Positions 1 through 7,227 of a stretch of 18,561 nucleotides of DNA are shown in pieces. Source of the DNA: Mesenet sp031546805 (lineage in GTDB: Bacteria; Pseudomonadota; Alphaproteobacteria; Rickettsiales; Anaplasmataceae); the NCBI GenBank assembly GCA_031546805.1, contig JAVBJW010000036.1, forward strand, positions 1 to 18,561, in the 5' to 3' direction. The notes under the pieces were generated by a model. It saw only the letters and a program-made list of their open reading frames with translations, did not search any database and had not been told where the DNA came from. The position numbers were made by a program, and so were the translations under genes. The first letter of the stretch is position 1, and every line of letters begins with the position of its first letter.

Positions 1-90
1 GCCTTAAAACATACGACTATGGCGTTCCCAGTTATCAGCTGGTAGTTTCCTGTGGTGGGACTCCGCAGGTAAAGCTAGGACATACCTCTC
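1..90 (+). ncRNA. ssrS: Probable 6S RNA, 3' part (5' part outside window)
   Basis: The first ten bases, GCCTTAAAAC, followed shortly by CGAC, match the conserved entry into the 3' strand of 6S RNA as I know it from E. coli. Next comes a small hairpin (CCAG/CTGG, about 31-45), then the segment GTTTCCTGTGGTGGGACTC (about 46-64), close to the E. coli stretch reading GTTACAGCCTGCGGCGGCATCTC. 6S RNA binds the housekeeping RNA polymerase holoenzyme and represses it in stationary or stressed cells. The long duplex cannot be tested because the 5' half is missing. The 3' end is uncertain; a run of T lies at about 110-114. A local hairpin CCTGTGG/CCGCAGG (about 50-70) is also possible. tmRNA and RNase P RNA were considered and fit less well. 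Confidence 0.6.
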
Positions 91-415
91 TCTGAGTTGT
101 TACTCGCTTTTTCTCCAGGCTGAGTTTAACAAAAGGTCGAAAAAAGTTCAAACAATATATCAGAAATCCCAATCAAATCTTTAATTAAAATCTTTTTCAA
201 TATTTTTTTATTATGAATATCAATAAATTTTAGTAGTTGTAAAGTTCTTGCGAAACTCTCTTTTGAGAGGCGAGAACGGAAAAACAATTATTCGTAGAAT
301 TCCAAAGAAGTCTAATTATTTATAGAGAAGTTTATTTTATACTAAATTTCAGGGTTTTAAATATTAATTGCAGGACTTTAGTTAGTCTCATATATTATAA
401 CCTTTAGTTTGGTAA
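91..415. other. Intergenic stretch with a bulged hairpin and a ppa promoter
   Basis: No coding region is visible between the 6S-like RNA and ppa. The stretch contains a structured element at 244-277. There, an 8-bp outer stem (244-251 with 270-277, one G-U pair) encloses a four-base left bulge (252-255) and a 5-bp inner stem (256-260 with 265-269) with a TTTT loop. It has no U-tract, so it is unlikely to be a terminator. The rest is AT-rich and unremarkable except for the promoter listed separately. Confidence 0.5.
368..396 (+). promoter_or_regulatory. Candidate sigma70 promoter of ppa
   Basis: TTGCAG (368-373) and TATATT (391-396) are separated by 17 bases, the preferred spacing. The -10 box matches the consensus at five of six positions and the -35 box at three of six. 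It lies about 20 bases before the ppa start, so the leader would be very short. AT-rich DNA gives many chance -10 boxes, so this is inference. Confidence 0.4.
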
Positions 416-937
416 ATGTTATATATGTTGGGCAAAATTGGTATTGGTAATATTAAAGCAATTGATGTGATTATTGAAATAAGCGCAAATTCACACCCAA
501 TAAAGTACGAGTTTAACAAAGAAATAGGATTATTGCAGGTTGATAGATTTTTATCAACAGCTATGCAGTACCCATGTAACTACGGATTTATACCAGAAAC
601 ATATGCTGAAGACGGTGATCCTGTAGACGTTTTAGTCTTAACTCAGTTTCCTTTAGAACCAAAAGTTATGATATCTGTTCGTCCAATTGGAGTGCTTCTT
701 ATGAGTGATGAGGCTGGTGTAGATGCAAAAATACTAACTGTACCTACTTCTAAAGTTGATCCTTACTATGACGACATCAACAACTATTCTGATTTACCGC
801 AATCTTTACTTGATAAAATCTTTCACTTTTTTTCTCATTATAAACAATTAGAAAAAGGTAAGGTTGTTTCAGTAGAGAAATGGGATAATGCAGAAAAAGC
901 ATACGAAGTTATCAAAACAGCTATTAAGGCTTCTTAG
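416..937 (+). CDS. ppa: Inorganic pyrophosphatase
   Basis: Soluble family I inorganic pyrophosphatase. It hydrolyses pyrophosphate to two phosphates in the cytoplasm and so pulls nucleotide polymerisation and tRNA charging forward. The metal-binding signature DGDPVDV is at residues 66-72. Around it are further family blocks: IKYEFNKE (29-36), VDRFLSTAM-YPCNYGFI (42-59), DEAGVDAKI (98-106) and HFFSHYKQLEKGK (137-149). At 173 residues it has the length of bacterial hexameric enzymes (E. coli 175). The start is uncertain: ATG at 416 and 425 and TTG at 428 are all in frame, and none has a good Shine-Dalgarno. Family alignment does not need the first four residues, so ATG 425 or TTG 428 could be the real start. 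The gene converges on guaA with a 40-base gap. Confidence 0.95.
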   Translation: MLYMLGKIGIGNIKAIDVIIEISANSHPIKYEFNKEIGLLQVDRFLSTAMQYPCNYGFIPETYAEDGDPVDVLVLTQFPLEPKVMISVRPIGVLLMSDEAGVDAKILTVPTSKVDPYYDDINNYSDLPQSLLDKIFHFFSHYKQLEKGKVVSVEKWDNAEKAYEVIKTAIKAS

Positions 938-977
938 AGCATAAAATCTAGATTTTCCAATATAAAAAAACAAAATT

Positions 978-2561
978 TTACTCCCATTCAATTGTAGCAG
1001 GTGGTTTTGAAGTTATATCGTATACTACTCTGTTGACATTTTTAACTTGATTGACAATAGCGCTACTAACGTTTTGTAAAAAATCCCAAAATATTAGTCC
1101 ATACTGTTCTTTTGCTTCAAAAGGGAATGCATCTGCAGTCATAGCATCTGATGAAGTTACAGCTCTTAGAGCACATACATATTCGTACGTTCTCCTATCG
1201 CCCATTACCCCCACAGTTTTAATTGGTAATAATATAGCAAAAGCCTGCCATATTGCTCTGTATAAGTTGTAATTACTCTTCATTACACTGATATATATAT
1301 CGTCTACTTCTTGTAAAATTTTAACTCTTTCTTCTGTTACTTCACCAATAATTCGCAGCGAAAGCCCTGGACCAGGAAACGGGTGGCAGAAAAGTATATC
1401 ATCTGGTAACCCCAATTCCTTACCTAACAACCTCACTTCATCTTTAAATAAACAACGCAAAGGCTCAACAAGATTCAATTGCATTTTCTCCGGCAATCCA
1501 CCAACATTATGGTGAGATTTTATTTTTGTATCCATGCCATAACTTGAACCAAAACCTGATTCTATTACATCAGAGTATATGGTTCCTTGCATTAAGAAGT
1601 TTATACCACCTATTTTTTCTGCTTCTTGTGTAAACACTTCAATAAAGGTATTACCAACAATCTTGCGTTTTTCTTCTGGGTCAGTTATTCCTTTGAGCTT
1701 TTTTAGAAATAGGTCAGATTTATCGATGGATATAAGTGGAACTTGAATATTTTCAAATATAGTTTTTGTATTGCATACTTGATGCTTGCTGAGTAACCCT
1801 GTATCAATAAAGAGGCAGTACATTTGCTCTCCTATAGCTTGATGCATAAGCACTGCTGCCACACTTGAGTCAACACCACCGCTAACAGCAGCAATAACTT
1901 TTTTATTACCAACTTGGTTTTTGATTATATTTTTTTGCTCTTCACAAAAAGATTTCATAGTCCAATCTTTTTTACATCCTGCTATATCTAAAAAGTTTGA
2001 TAATAACTTTGTGCCATTGTTTGTATGTTCGACTTCAGGGTGAAATTGAGTACAATATATTCTTCTTTTTTCATTTGCTATTATGGATATAGTGTCGTTC
2101 ATTACTCCAGTTGCAACTACATGAAACTCTTCAGGTATACTTGCTACACTATCTGAATGACTCATCCATACATCTGTTTCGGAATTTATATCCCACAAAT
2201 TTTTAGTAATTGCAGAATCGGCCAATATCTTTATTTTTACTCTACCAAATTCCTTTTTAAAATCAGATTGTACTTGTGCTCCAAAATAATGACAGATTAA
2301 TTGTTTACCATAACATATGCCAAGTATTGGAGTATTCGTAGCTTGATTAAGGTCCATTATATCTTCTATCAACGGAGTTATGGATTTTGCTGTACTTATA
2401 GAGCCAGGCCCTCCTGAGAAAATAAATGCATTGAAGTCAGACATTTTGTCAGATGTTGTAGTATGAGAAAATATTTCACAATAAACATTCATCTCTCTAA
2501 TTCTTCTAGCAATCAACTGTGTAAACTGCGAGCCAAAATCAATTATAGCTACTTTTGACAT
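978..2561 (-). CDS. guaA: GMP synthase (glutamine-hydrolysing)
   Basis: Converts XMP to GMP using ATP and the amide nitrogen of glutamine, the last step of guanine nucleotide synthesis. The N-terminal class I glutamine amidotransferase domain (about 1-195) shows SGGPGS (49-54), the nucleophile Cys83 in GICYGKQ, and His174/Glu176 in QFHPEVEHT. The ATP pyrophosphatase domain follows, with the P-loop SGGVDSS at 227-233. The C-terminal dimerisation domain ends in DITSKPPATIEWE, the typical GuaA terminus ending in Glu. All catalytic residues are present, and 527 residues is the expected length (E. coli 525). The gene stands alone on the minus strand, and its start codon is ATG. A promoter candidate lies just upstream. 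Confidence 0.98.
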   Translation of the reverse strand: MSKVAIIDFGSQFTQLIARRIREMNVYCEIFSHTTTSDKMSDFNAFIFSGGPGSISTAKSITPLIEDIMDLNQATNTPILGICYGKQLICHYFGAQVQSDFKKEFGRVKIKILADSAITKNLWDINSETDVWMSHSDSVASIPEEFHVVATGVMNDTISIIANEKRRIYCTQFHPEVEHTNNGTKLLSNFLDIAGCKKDWTMKSFCEEQKNIIKNQVGNKKVIAAVSGGVDSSVAAVLMHQAIGEQMYCLFIDTGLLSKHQVCNTKTIFENIQVPLISIDKSDLFLKKLKGITDPEEKRKIVGNTFIEVFTQEAEKIGGINFLMQGTIYSDVIESGFGSSYGMDTKIKSHHNVGGLPEKMQLNLVEPLRCLFKDEVRLLGKELGLPDDILFCHPFPGPGLSLRIIGEVTEERVKILQEVDDIYISVMKSNYNLYRAIWQAFAILLPIKTVGVMGDRRTYEYVCALRAVTSSDAMTADAFPFEAKEQYGLIFWDFLQNVSSAIVNQVKNVNRVVYDITSKPPATIEWE

Positions 2562-2595
2562 TCTATATCTAATTAGTTAATATAAAAATAACCTT

Positions 2596-2624
2596 ATCAT
2601 AAGTTTATGAAATGGTTAATACAA
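2596..2624 (-). promoter_or_regulatory. Candidate sigma70 promoter of guaA
   Basis: Read on the minus strand, TTGTAT (2624-2619) is followed after exactly 17 bases by TATGAT (2601-2596). The -10 box matches consensus at five of six positions. It lies about 35 bases upstream of the guaA start codon. No convincing purine-binding riboswitch is visible in this short leader. Confidence 0.45.
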
Positions 2625-2689
2625 TTTGTTCGTAGAATCAAAATAGATCTCTTTCAAAGTTAAGTTAGTAGCTTTAAATTATTAAAATA

Positions 2690-2717
2690 TTGACAAAACA
2701 AAAAAAATAGTTAATAT
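2690..2717 (+). promoter_or_regulatory. Candidate sigma70 promoter of the ankyrin gene
   Basis: A perfect -35 box TTGACA (2690-2695) is followed after 16 bases by TAATAT (2712-2717), which matches the -10 consensus at four of six positions. It lies about 30 bases before the ankyrin gene start. The perfect -35 box makes this one of the better promoter candidates in the window. Confidence 0.45.
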
Positions 2718-2746
2718 TTTAATTTTAAAGCTAAGGAGATTTGATT

Positions 2747-3811
2747 ATGACACTTAATGACGAGTTAATAAAAGCTGTTGTAGATAGAGATTTAAAAAAA
2801 GTTCAGTTTTTATTGGATCAGGGAGTAGATATTAATGGAAAAAATCATAGTAGCCGTATACCTCTACATATTGCTGTTTGTTTTCCTTATAATTCTGATT
2901 GGTCTTTTAATAAAGATATGACAAAGTTTCTTTTAGAGCATGGAGCAGATGTTGATGCTAGAGATAACTTCAACAACACGCCTCTTTTAGAATTAATAGA
3001 AGATTTAAGACATTACAATTGCAGAGGTAATAGTTCCAACATAAGGATAGAAATAATCAAGTTGCTTTTAGAGTATAAAGCAGACGTTAATGCTAAAGGT
3101 CGTACAAATATAACACCTATGACCCTATATTTAAATTTCGAACACAATGGTCAAATAGAGGGTTTATTTACCTTTTTAGTTTATGGTGCAACCTTAAATG
3201 ACTATGATAGAAATAAAATAAATCAAAATCCTAATCTTCAAAATTGTTATATAGCATTTGAAGAAGCCAAAGCAATGCATCATATCAGCAGGATAATAGA
3301 GGCAAATAAGAATGGAGATGATGCAAACGTTATGTCAAAATATATAAATAATGAAACTGATCAAAATAAACTGATTGCAGAATGTGAAGAAATTAAAAAA
3401 GGTTGTGGTTCTCAAGAACCATTAGATTTTATAAAGTGTTTGTTAAGTTTTGTGGAATATATGGTACAACAATATTTATCGGAGCGTAAGAAAGGTTTAT
3501 TTAAACAAGAAGCTTTAAATGGGCTTTTAAATGAAGAGTTACGTTTAAATGAAGAGTTACGTTTTTCTAAAGATATCAATTTTATAAATGCAAATTATGA
3601 TTTAAGCGATACTGACCCATGTAATCTTGCTTTAACATGTAAAAATATTAGTTCAAAGGCTAGGCAGTATAAAAATGTTTATCATGTAATTGAAGAGAAA
3701 AGTAACATACTCTTAACAAAATTAAAAGAAGCTTGTAAAGGAGAACCAAACACATCACTAACTGAAGTAATAGAGCCCAAATCTAAACGTTCCAAGTGTA
3801 GTATTTTATAG
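2747..3811 (+). CDS. Ankyrin-repeat protein with C-terminal CaaX box
   Basis: Protein of 354 residues. I chose ATG 2747 because AAGGAG (2733-2738) sits 8 bases before it; an in-frame TTG at 2741 is too close to that site. Residues 1 to about 155 hold about four ankyrin repeats, which are protein-binding scaffolds. Visible repeat cores are VQFLLDQGVDIN (19-30), TKFLLEHGADVDARD (59-73), IKLLLEYKADVNAKG (104-118) and a weaker FTFLVYGATLN (141-151). Residues 165-340 are helical, Lys/Glu-rich and unrecognised, with a perfect duplication LNEELR-LNEELR (261-272). The protein ends KSKRSKCSIL, a polybasic patch followed by a CaaX box with Cys351. Such an end is used for prenylation by eukaryotic hosts, and Legionella AnkB is the precedent. 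No signal peptide is seen, so export by type IV secretion is the natural inference. The biochemical target is unknown. Confidence 0.93.
   Translation: MTLNDELIKAVVDRDLKKVQFLLDQGVDINGKNHSSRIPLHIAVCFPYNSDWSFNKDMTKFLLEHGADVDARDNFNNTPLLELIEDLRHYNCRGNSSNIRIEIIKLLLEYKADVNAKGRTNITPMTLYLNFEHNGQIEGLFTFLVYGATLNDYDRNKINQNPNLQNCYIAFEEAKAMHHISRIIEANKNGDDANVMSKYINNETDQNKLIAECEEIKKGCGSQEPLDFIKCLLSFVEYMVQQYLSERKKGLFKQEALNGLLNEELRLNEELRFSKDINFINANYDLSDTDPCNLALTCKNISSKARQYKNVYHVIEEKSNILLTKLKEACKGEPNTSLTEVIEPKSKRSKCSIL
3527..3562 (+). repeat. Perfect 18-bp tandem duplication inside the ankyrin gene
   Basis: TTAAATGAAGAGTTACGT occurs twice back to back (3527-3544 and 3545-3562) without a mismatch. It encodes LNEELR twice and keeps the frame. 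Complete identity suggests a recent slippage event or a site that varies in copy number between strains. Confidence 0.95.
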
Positions 3812-3841
3812 TATCCAATAATTAATTTGATTATCAGACTA

Positions 3842-3871
3842 AAGTATATAGGTATTTTTATCTATATACTT
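3842..3871. terminator. AT-rich hairpin after the ankyrin gene
   Basis: AAGTATATAG (3842-3851) and CTATATACTT (3862-3871) are perfect 10-base complements around a 10-base loop. The hairpin lies 30 bases past the ankyrin stop codon. Its stem is AT-rich and no U-tract follows, so termination is only a possibility. Confidence 0.3.
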
Positions 3872-3901
3872 AAAATTCACTACTTTAATTGTGAAAGAAA
3901 G

Positions 3902-3907
3902 TATAAT
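3902..3907 (+). promoter_or_regulatory. Candidate -10 box for the rpsB operon
   Basis: A perfect TATAAT stands here, but no good -35 box lies at 16-18 bases; the nearest weak match is TTCACT (3876-3881), 20 bases away. If used, it gives a leader of about 120 bases before rpsB. That leader contains a small hairpin (3945-3950 with 3958-3963). Leaders of S2 genes are autoregulated by S2 in several bacteria, but nothing here proves it. Confidence 0.3.
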
Positions 3908-4033
3908 ATACAAATATTATTTGCTTACCAGTACATTTTTTAGTAGTATTATCGTTTAATACTTCGCACATGACAAAAACAAATAGTCCTTATTTAGGCA
4001 AAGTCATGGAGGAAAAACTATTTGGAGAAAATT

Positions 4034-4978
4034 ATGGCAGATTTAGACGATGTTACACCACAACATTTAGAAACAGTAGATTCTAACATTACACCACAAA
4101 ATTCAAGTAAGACAGCATATTTACCTAATTTTACAATGCAAAACTTGGTTGAAGCTGGTATTCATTTTGGCCACAAAACTAGCCGCTGGAACCCCAAAAT
4201 GGCTCCATATATATATGGAACACATAATGGCATTCATGTAATTGACTTGCAAAAAACAGTTCCTCTTTTGAAAATAGCGCTTCAAGTATTGCATAATGTT
4301 GCCTTAGAAAGAGGACGCATTTTATTTGTTGGTACAAAATTGCAGGCTGCAAGCATTATTGCTGAAGCTGCCGCCTCTTGTAGTCAATATTATGTTAATC
4401 ATCGTTGGCTAGGAGGCATGCTAACCAATTGGCCAACTGTTTCTTCTTCAATCAGGACATTGGAAGAACATGAGTATATGATTCAAAACGAAGATAATAT
4501 TTTTACTAAAAAAGAAATAGTTGAGTTTGATAAAAAAAGACAAAAACTTGAGAGATCTTTTGGTGGTATTAGAGAAATGGGTGGAATGCCAAATATTTTA
4601 TTTATTATAGATACAAATAAAGAACATATCGCCATAAAAGAAGCTCAAAAGTTAAGAATACCAATAGTTGCTGTGCTAGATACAAATTCTGATCCTGCTG
4701 GAATAACTTATCCTATACCTGGTAACGATGATGCAAAGAGATCAATAGAACTATATTGTAAACTTGCCTCGGAGGCTATTTTGGCTGGTATTGAGTCAGA
4801 CCTTGCTAAATCTGGTGTAAGAATTGATGATATAAAAGACGGCAAATTTGAAAGAAAGTATAAAGCAGAGGAGCAAGTGGATCACGTACCATTAGCAAAA
4901 AAGTCTAAATTTAACTCAGAAGGAAAGAGAGATGATGTTTCGCAAGAAAAATATCGAAATAAAAATTTTGGAGAGTAA
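4034..4978 (+). CDS. rpsB: 30S ribosomal protein S2
   Basis: Ribosomal protein S2 of the small subunit. The S2 core starts around residue 28 with LPNFTMQNLVEAGIHFGHKT. It continues through WNPKMAPYIYG, the VNHRWLGGMLTNW block and the PIVAVLDTNSDP signature. I chose ATG 4034 because GGAG (4024-4027) lies 6 bases before it. An in-frame TTG at 4022, with GGAGG at 4008-4012, is also possible. No start codon lies where other alphaproteobacterial S2 proteins begin, so an N-terminal extension of about 27 residues is real. A Lys/Glu-rich C-terminal tail of roughly 55 residues also goes beyond the usual end (E. coli 241 residues; here 314). First gene of rpsB-tsf-pyrH-frr; the gap to tsf is 3 bases. 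Confidence 0.96.
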   Translation: MADLDDVTPQHLETVDSNITPQNSSKTAYLPNFTMQNLVEAGIHFGHKTSRWNPKMAPYIYGTHNGIHVIDLQKTVPLLKIALQVLHNVALERGRILFVGTKLQAASIIAEAAASCSQYYVNHRWLGGMLTNWPTVSSSIRTLEEHEYMIQNEDNIFTKKEIVEFDKKRQKLERSFGGIREMGGMPNILFIIDTNKEHIAIKEAQKLRIPIVAVLDTNSDPAGITYPIPGNDDAKRSIELYCKLASEAILAGIESDLAKSGVRIDDIKDGKFERKYKAEEQVDHVPLAKKSKFNSEGKRDDVSQEKYRNKNFGE

Positions 4979-4981
4979 TAG

Positions 4982-5845
4982 ATGAGTGAAATAAATATAA
5001 GTGATATAAAGGTTTTACGTAATAAAACAGGTGCAGGTATAAGTGACTGTAAGGAAGCATTAAAGCAATGTGGAGGGGATATTGAGTCTGCGATCAAGTA
5101 TCTAAATTCCAAGGGTATATCTAACGCACATAAGAAGATGGATAGAGTAGCTTCAGAGGGTCTAATTGTAGTTCATACAGAAGAAAAATCTGCAGCAATG
5201 ATTGAATTAAACTGTGAAACTGATTTTGTTGCTCGTAATGACAGGTTTCAAGATTTAGCTAAAAAACTTGCCTCACTTGTGCATAGTAGTAGTTACAATG
5301 ATTTAATTAGTTTCAAAAAAAGCAGCTATGATACAAATAATAGTGTTGAAGAAGCGGTTATGAGTGAAATTGCAGTATTAGGGGAAAAAATAGATTTAAA
5401 TAGGATATGTTATTTGGCAGTAGAAAGCGGAATAGTTGCTGGTTATGTCCATGGTGATTTTGGCAAAATTGGTGCATTGGTTGCTTTGGAATCTAAAGGT
5501 GATGCAGTAAAACTGCAAGAACTTGGCAAACAGTTAGCTATGCAGATAGTTGCTATGAAGCCTGAAGCATTATCTATTGACTGCCTAAATCAAGAACAAT
5601 TAGAGAAAAGGCGCCTTGAAATTACAGAGGAAGTTGAAAAATTGAGTAAACCTGAAAAAGTAATGGCAAGTATAATTAATGGTCGTATGAGTAAGTATTA
5701 TGAAGAAGTTGTGCTACTAGAACAGACATTTATTATGGATGAAAAAATGAAGATTGCTGATTTGATAAAGTTAAATGAGTCAAATCTAAATTCTACAATT
5801 AAGCTCTCTGATTATAAGTTATTTGTTTTAGGTTCTACAGTTTGA
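4982..5845 (+). CDS. tsf: Elongation factor Ts
   Basis: Guanine nucleotide exchange factor that releases GDP from EF-Tu during elongation. The N-terminal UBA-like segment carries the signature VLRNKTGAGISDCKEAL (10-26). The core contains the conserved block IELNCETDFVARND, including the TDF motif that contacts the EF-Tu G domain. At 287 residues it is of normal length (E. coli 283). The Shine-Dalgarno GGAG (4970-4973) lies inside the end of rpsB, 8 bases before ATG, so the two genes are co-transcribed and probably translationally coupled. The pairing rpsB-tsf is conserved across bacteria. Confidence 0.97.
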   Translation: MSEINISDIKVLRNKTGAGISDCKEALKQCGGDIESAIKYLNSKGISNAHKKMDRVASEGLIVVHTEEKSAAMIELNCETDFVARNDRFQDLAKKLASLVHSSSYNDLISFKKSSYDTNNSVEEAVMSEIAVLGEKIDLNRICYLAVESGIVAGYVHGDFGKIGALVALESKGDAVKLQELGKQLAMQIVAMKPEALSIDCLNQEQLEKRRLEITEEVEKLSKPEKVMASIINGRMSKYYEEVVLLEQTFIMDEKMKIADLIKLNESNLNSTIKLSDYKLFVLGSTV

Positions 5846-5849
5846 TTAT

Positions 5850-6593
5850 ATGAGTAGTACTGTTGTAGATAAAGAGGTTAAATATTCACGGGTATTATTA
5901 AAAATTTCTGGTGAAGCTTTTATGGGTCCTAAGGAGTTTGGTCACGATATGACCACTATTGATGAGTTGTCTAAGGATATAGAGGAAGTTTATAAATTAG
6001 GAGTGCAGATATGTTTGGTTGTCGGAGGAGGGAATATTTTCCGTGGAGCATCAGCTTCCCCAGCTGGGTTTGAAAGAGCAAGCAATGATTATATTGGCAT
6101 GCTTGCAACTGTAATGAATGCTTTAACCTTACAAAATTCCTTAGATAAAATAGGTCTTGTATCCAGGGTATTATCTGCAATACCAATGGTAACTATTTGT
6201 GAAACATACGTAAGAAGAAGAGCAATTCGTCATTTGGAAAAAGGAAGAATTGTAATATGTGCAGCAGGAACAGGTAATCCATTTTTTACCACAGATACAG
6301 CTGCTGCGCTTCGTGCTGTTGAAATGGGTTGTGGTGCAATTCTAAAAGGCACACAGGTAAGTGGTGTTTATTCTTCTGATCCAAAATACAACAAGGATGC
6401 AGAAAGATATGATAAGTTATCATATATGGATCTCTTATCAAAAGATTTGAAAATTATGGATACCTCAGCAGTGTCACTAGCACGTGAAAATTCTATCCCT
6501 ATAGTAGTTTTTGCTTTAAGCAAAAAAAGGGCATTTGCAGATGTTGTAAAAGGTCGTGGAATTTATACTATAGTTTCAGATTTAAATGGTTAA
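5850..6593 (+). CDS. pyrH: Uridylate kinase (UMP kinase)
   Basis: Phosphorylates UMP to UDP with ATP, an essential step in pyrimidine nucleotide synthesis. It belongs to the amino acid kinase family and is unrelated to eukaryotic UMP/CMP kinases. Visible motifs are RVLLKISGEAFMG near the N terminus (14-26), the glycine loop VVGGGNIFRG (57-66) and GNPFFTTDTAAALRA for nucleotide binding. Its 247 residues match the family (E. coli 241). It starts 4 bases after tsf with no clear Shine-Dalgarno, which fits coupled translation. Order tsf-pyrH-frr is typical of alphaproteobacteria. Confidence 0.97.
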   Translation: MSSTVVDKEVKYSRVLLKISGEAFMGPKEFGHDMTTIDELSKDIEEVYKLGVQICLVVGGGNIFRGASASPAGFERASNDYIGMLATVMNALTLQNSLDKIGLVSRVLSAIPMVTICETYVRRRAIRHLEKGRIVICAAGTGNPFFTTDTAAALRAVEMGCGAILKGTQVSGVYSSDPKYNKDAERYDKLSYMDLLSKDLKIMDTSAVSLARENSIPIVVFALSKKRAFADVVKGRGIYTIVSDLNG

Positions 6594-6598
6594 ATTAT

Positions 6599-7156
6599 AT
6601 GTTAAATGATATAAAAAATAATACAAAGGAAAGGATGGCAAAAGCTATTGAAGTCTTTTGTAGTGATATTAAGGGTGTGCGTACAGGCAGGGCCAGTGCA
6701 TCTTTGTTAGATGGAATTGTTGTTAACATTTATGGTGGAAATTCAAAATTAAACCAAGTTGCAGCTATTTCTGTTATTGACAATAAGACCCTATCAATCA
6801 ATGTTTGGGATACAAATACTGTCACTAGTGTAAAAAATGCAGTATCAAACTCAAACTTGGGTCTAAACCCAATAGTTGAAGGTGATGTGATACGTGTAGC
6901 ATTACCTGAATTGACTGAAGAGAGCAGAAAAAAGTTTATTAAGTTGTTACACGAGTTTGCTGAAAACGCTAAAGTTGCCACTAGAAATATACGTCGCGAC
7001 ATACTTGATAAAGTGAAAGATATGAAAAAAAATAAGGAAATATCAGAAGATGATTTTCATAATATCAATGATGAAATACAAAAGATTACTAATAATACTA
7101 TAGAAGAAATTGATGAAAAATTATCTGCAAAAGAAAAGGATATATTAAGTATATAG
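6599..7156 (+). CDS. frr: Ribosome recycling factor
   Basis: Acts with EF-G to split the post-termination ribosome. The three-helix-bundle protein shows the signature VRTGRASASLLDGI near residues 27-40 and the conserved VRVALPELTEE-RKKFIKLL block in the middle, followed by the long charged C-terminal helix. Length is the family standard (185 residues). It begins 5 bases after the pyrH stop without a clear Shine-Dalgarno and is the last gene of the operon, since an intrinsic terminator follows. The lipid synthesis genes that often follow frr in proteobacteria (uppS, cdsA) are absent here. Confidence 0.97.
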   Translation: MLNDIKNNTKERMAKAIEVFCSDIKGVRTGRASASLLDGIVVNIYGGNSKLNQVAAISVIDNKTLSINVWDTNTVTSVKNAVSNSNLGLNPIVEGDVIRVALPELTEESRKKFIKLLHEFAENAKVATRNIRRDILDKVKDMKKNKEISEDDFHNINDEIQKITNNTIEEIDEKLSAKEKDILSI

Positions 7157-7201
7157 GTAAACTTAAACATATAAAGATAACATTTCAAGTTTTTGTGGAA
7201 C

Positions 7202-7227
7202 ATTAGGATTTTTTAATCCTAATTTTT
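7202..7227 (+). terminator. Intrinsic terminator of the rpsB-tsf-pyrH-frr operon
   Basis: ATTAGGATT (7202-7210), a TTTT loop and AATCCTAAT (7215-7223) form a perfect 9-bp stem directly followed by T residues to 7227. It lies 45 bases after the frr stop codon. Confidence 0.8.

Noticed and set aside
1..130. Alternative reading of the left edge as tmRNA, RNase P RNA or SRP RNA
   Set aside because: No tag frame or CCA end, no GAGGAAAGTCC or ACAGAA motif and no GGAAGGAAGCAGC-like SRP motif; similarity to 6S RNA is better.
943..956. 14-bp perfect palindrome AAAATCTAGATTTT between ppa and guaA as a bidirectional terminator
   Set aside because: All A/T except for the centre, stem at most 5 bp once a loop is allowed, and no proper U-tract on either side.
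1051..1272. Plus-strand frame inside guaA
   Set aside because: Fully inside a gene with clear family motifs on the other strand; no ribosome site and no recognisable product.
290..2640. Shared TTCGTAGAAT near 290-300 and near 2629-2638 as a common regulatory site
   Set aside because: A 10-base match occurring twice in an AT-rich window is not significant, and positions relative to promoters differ.
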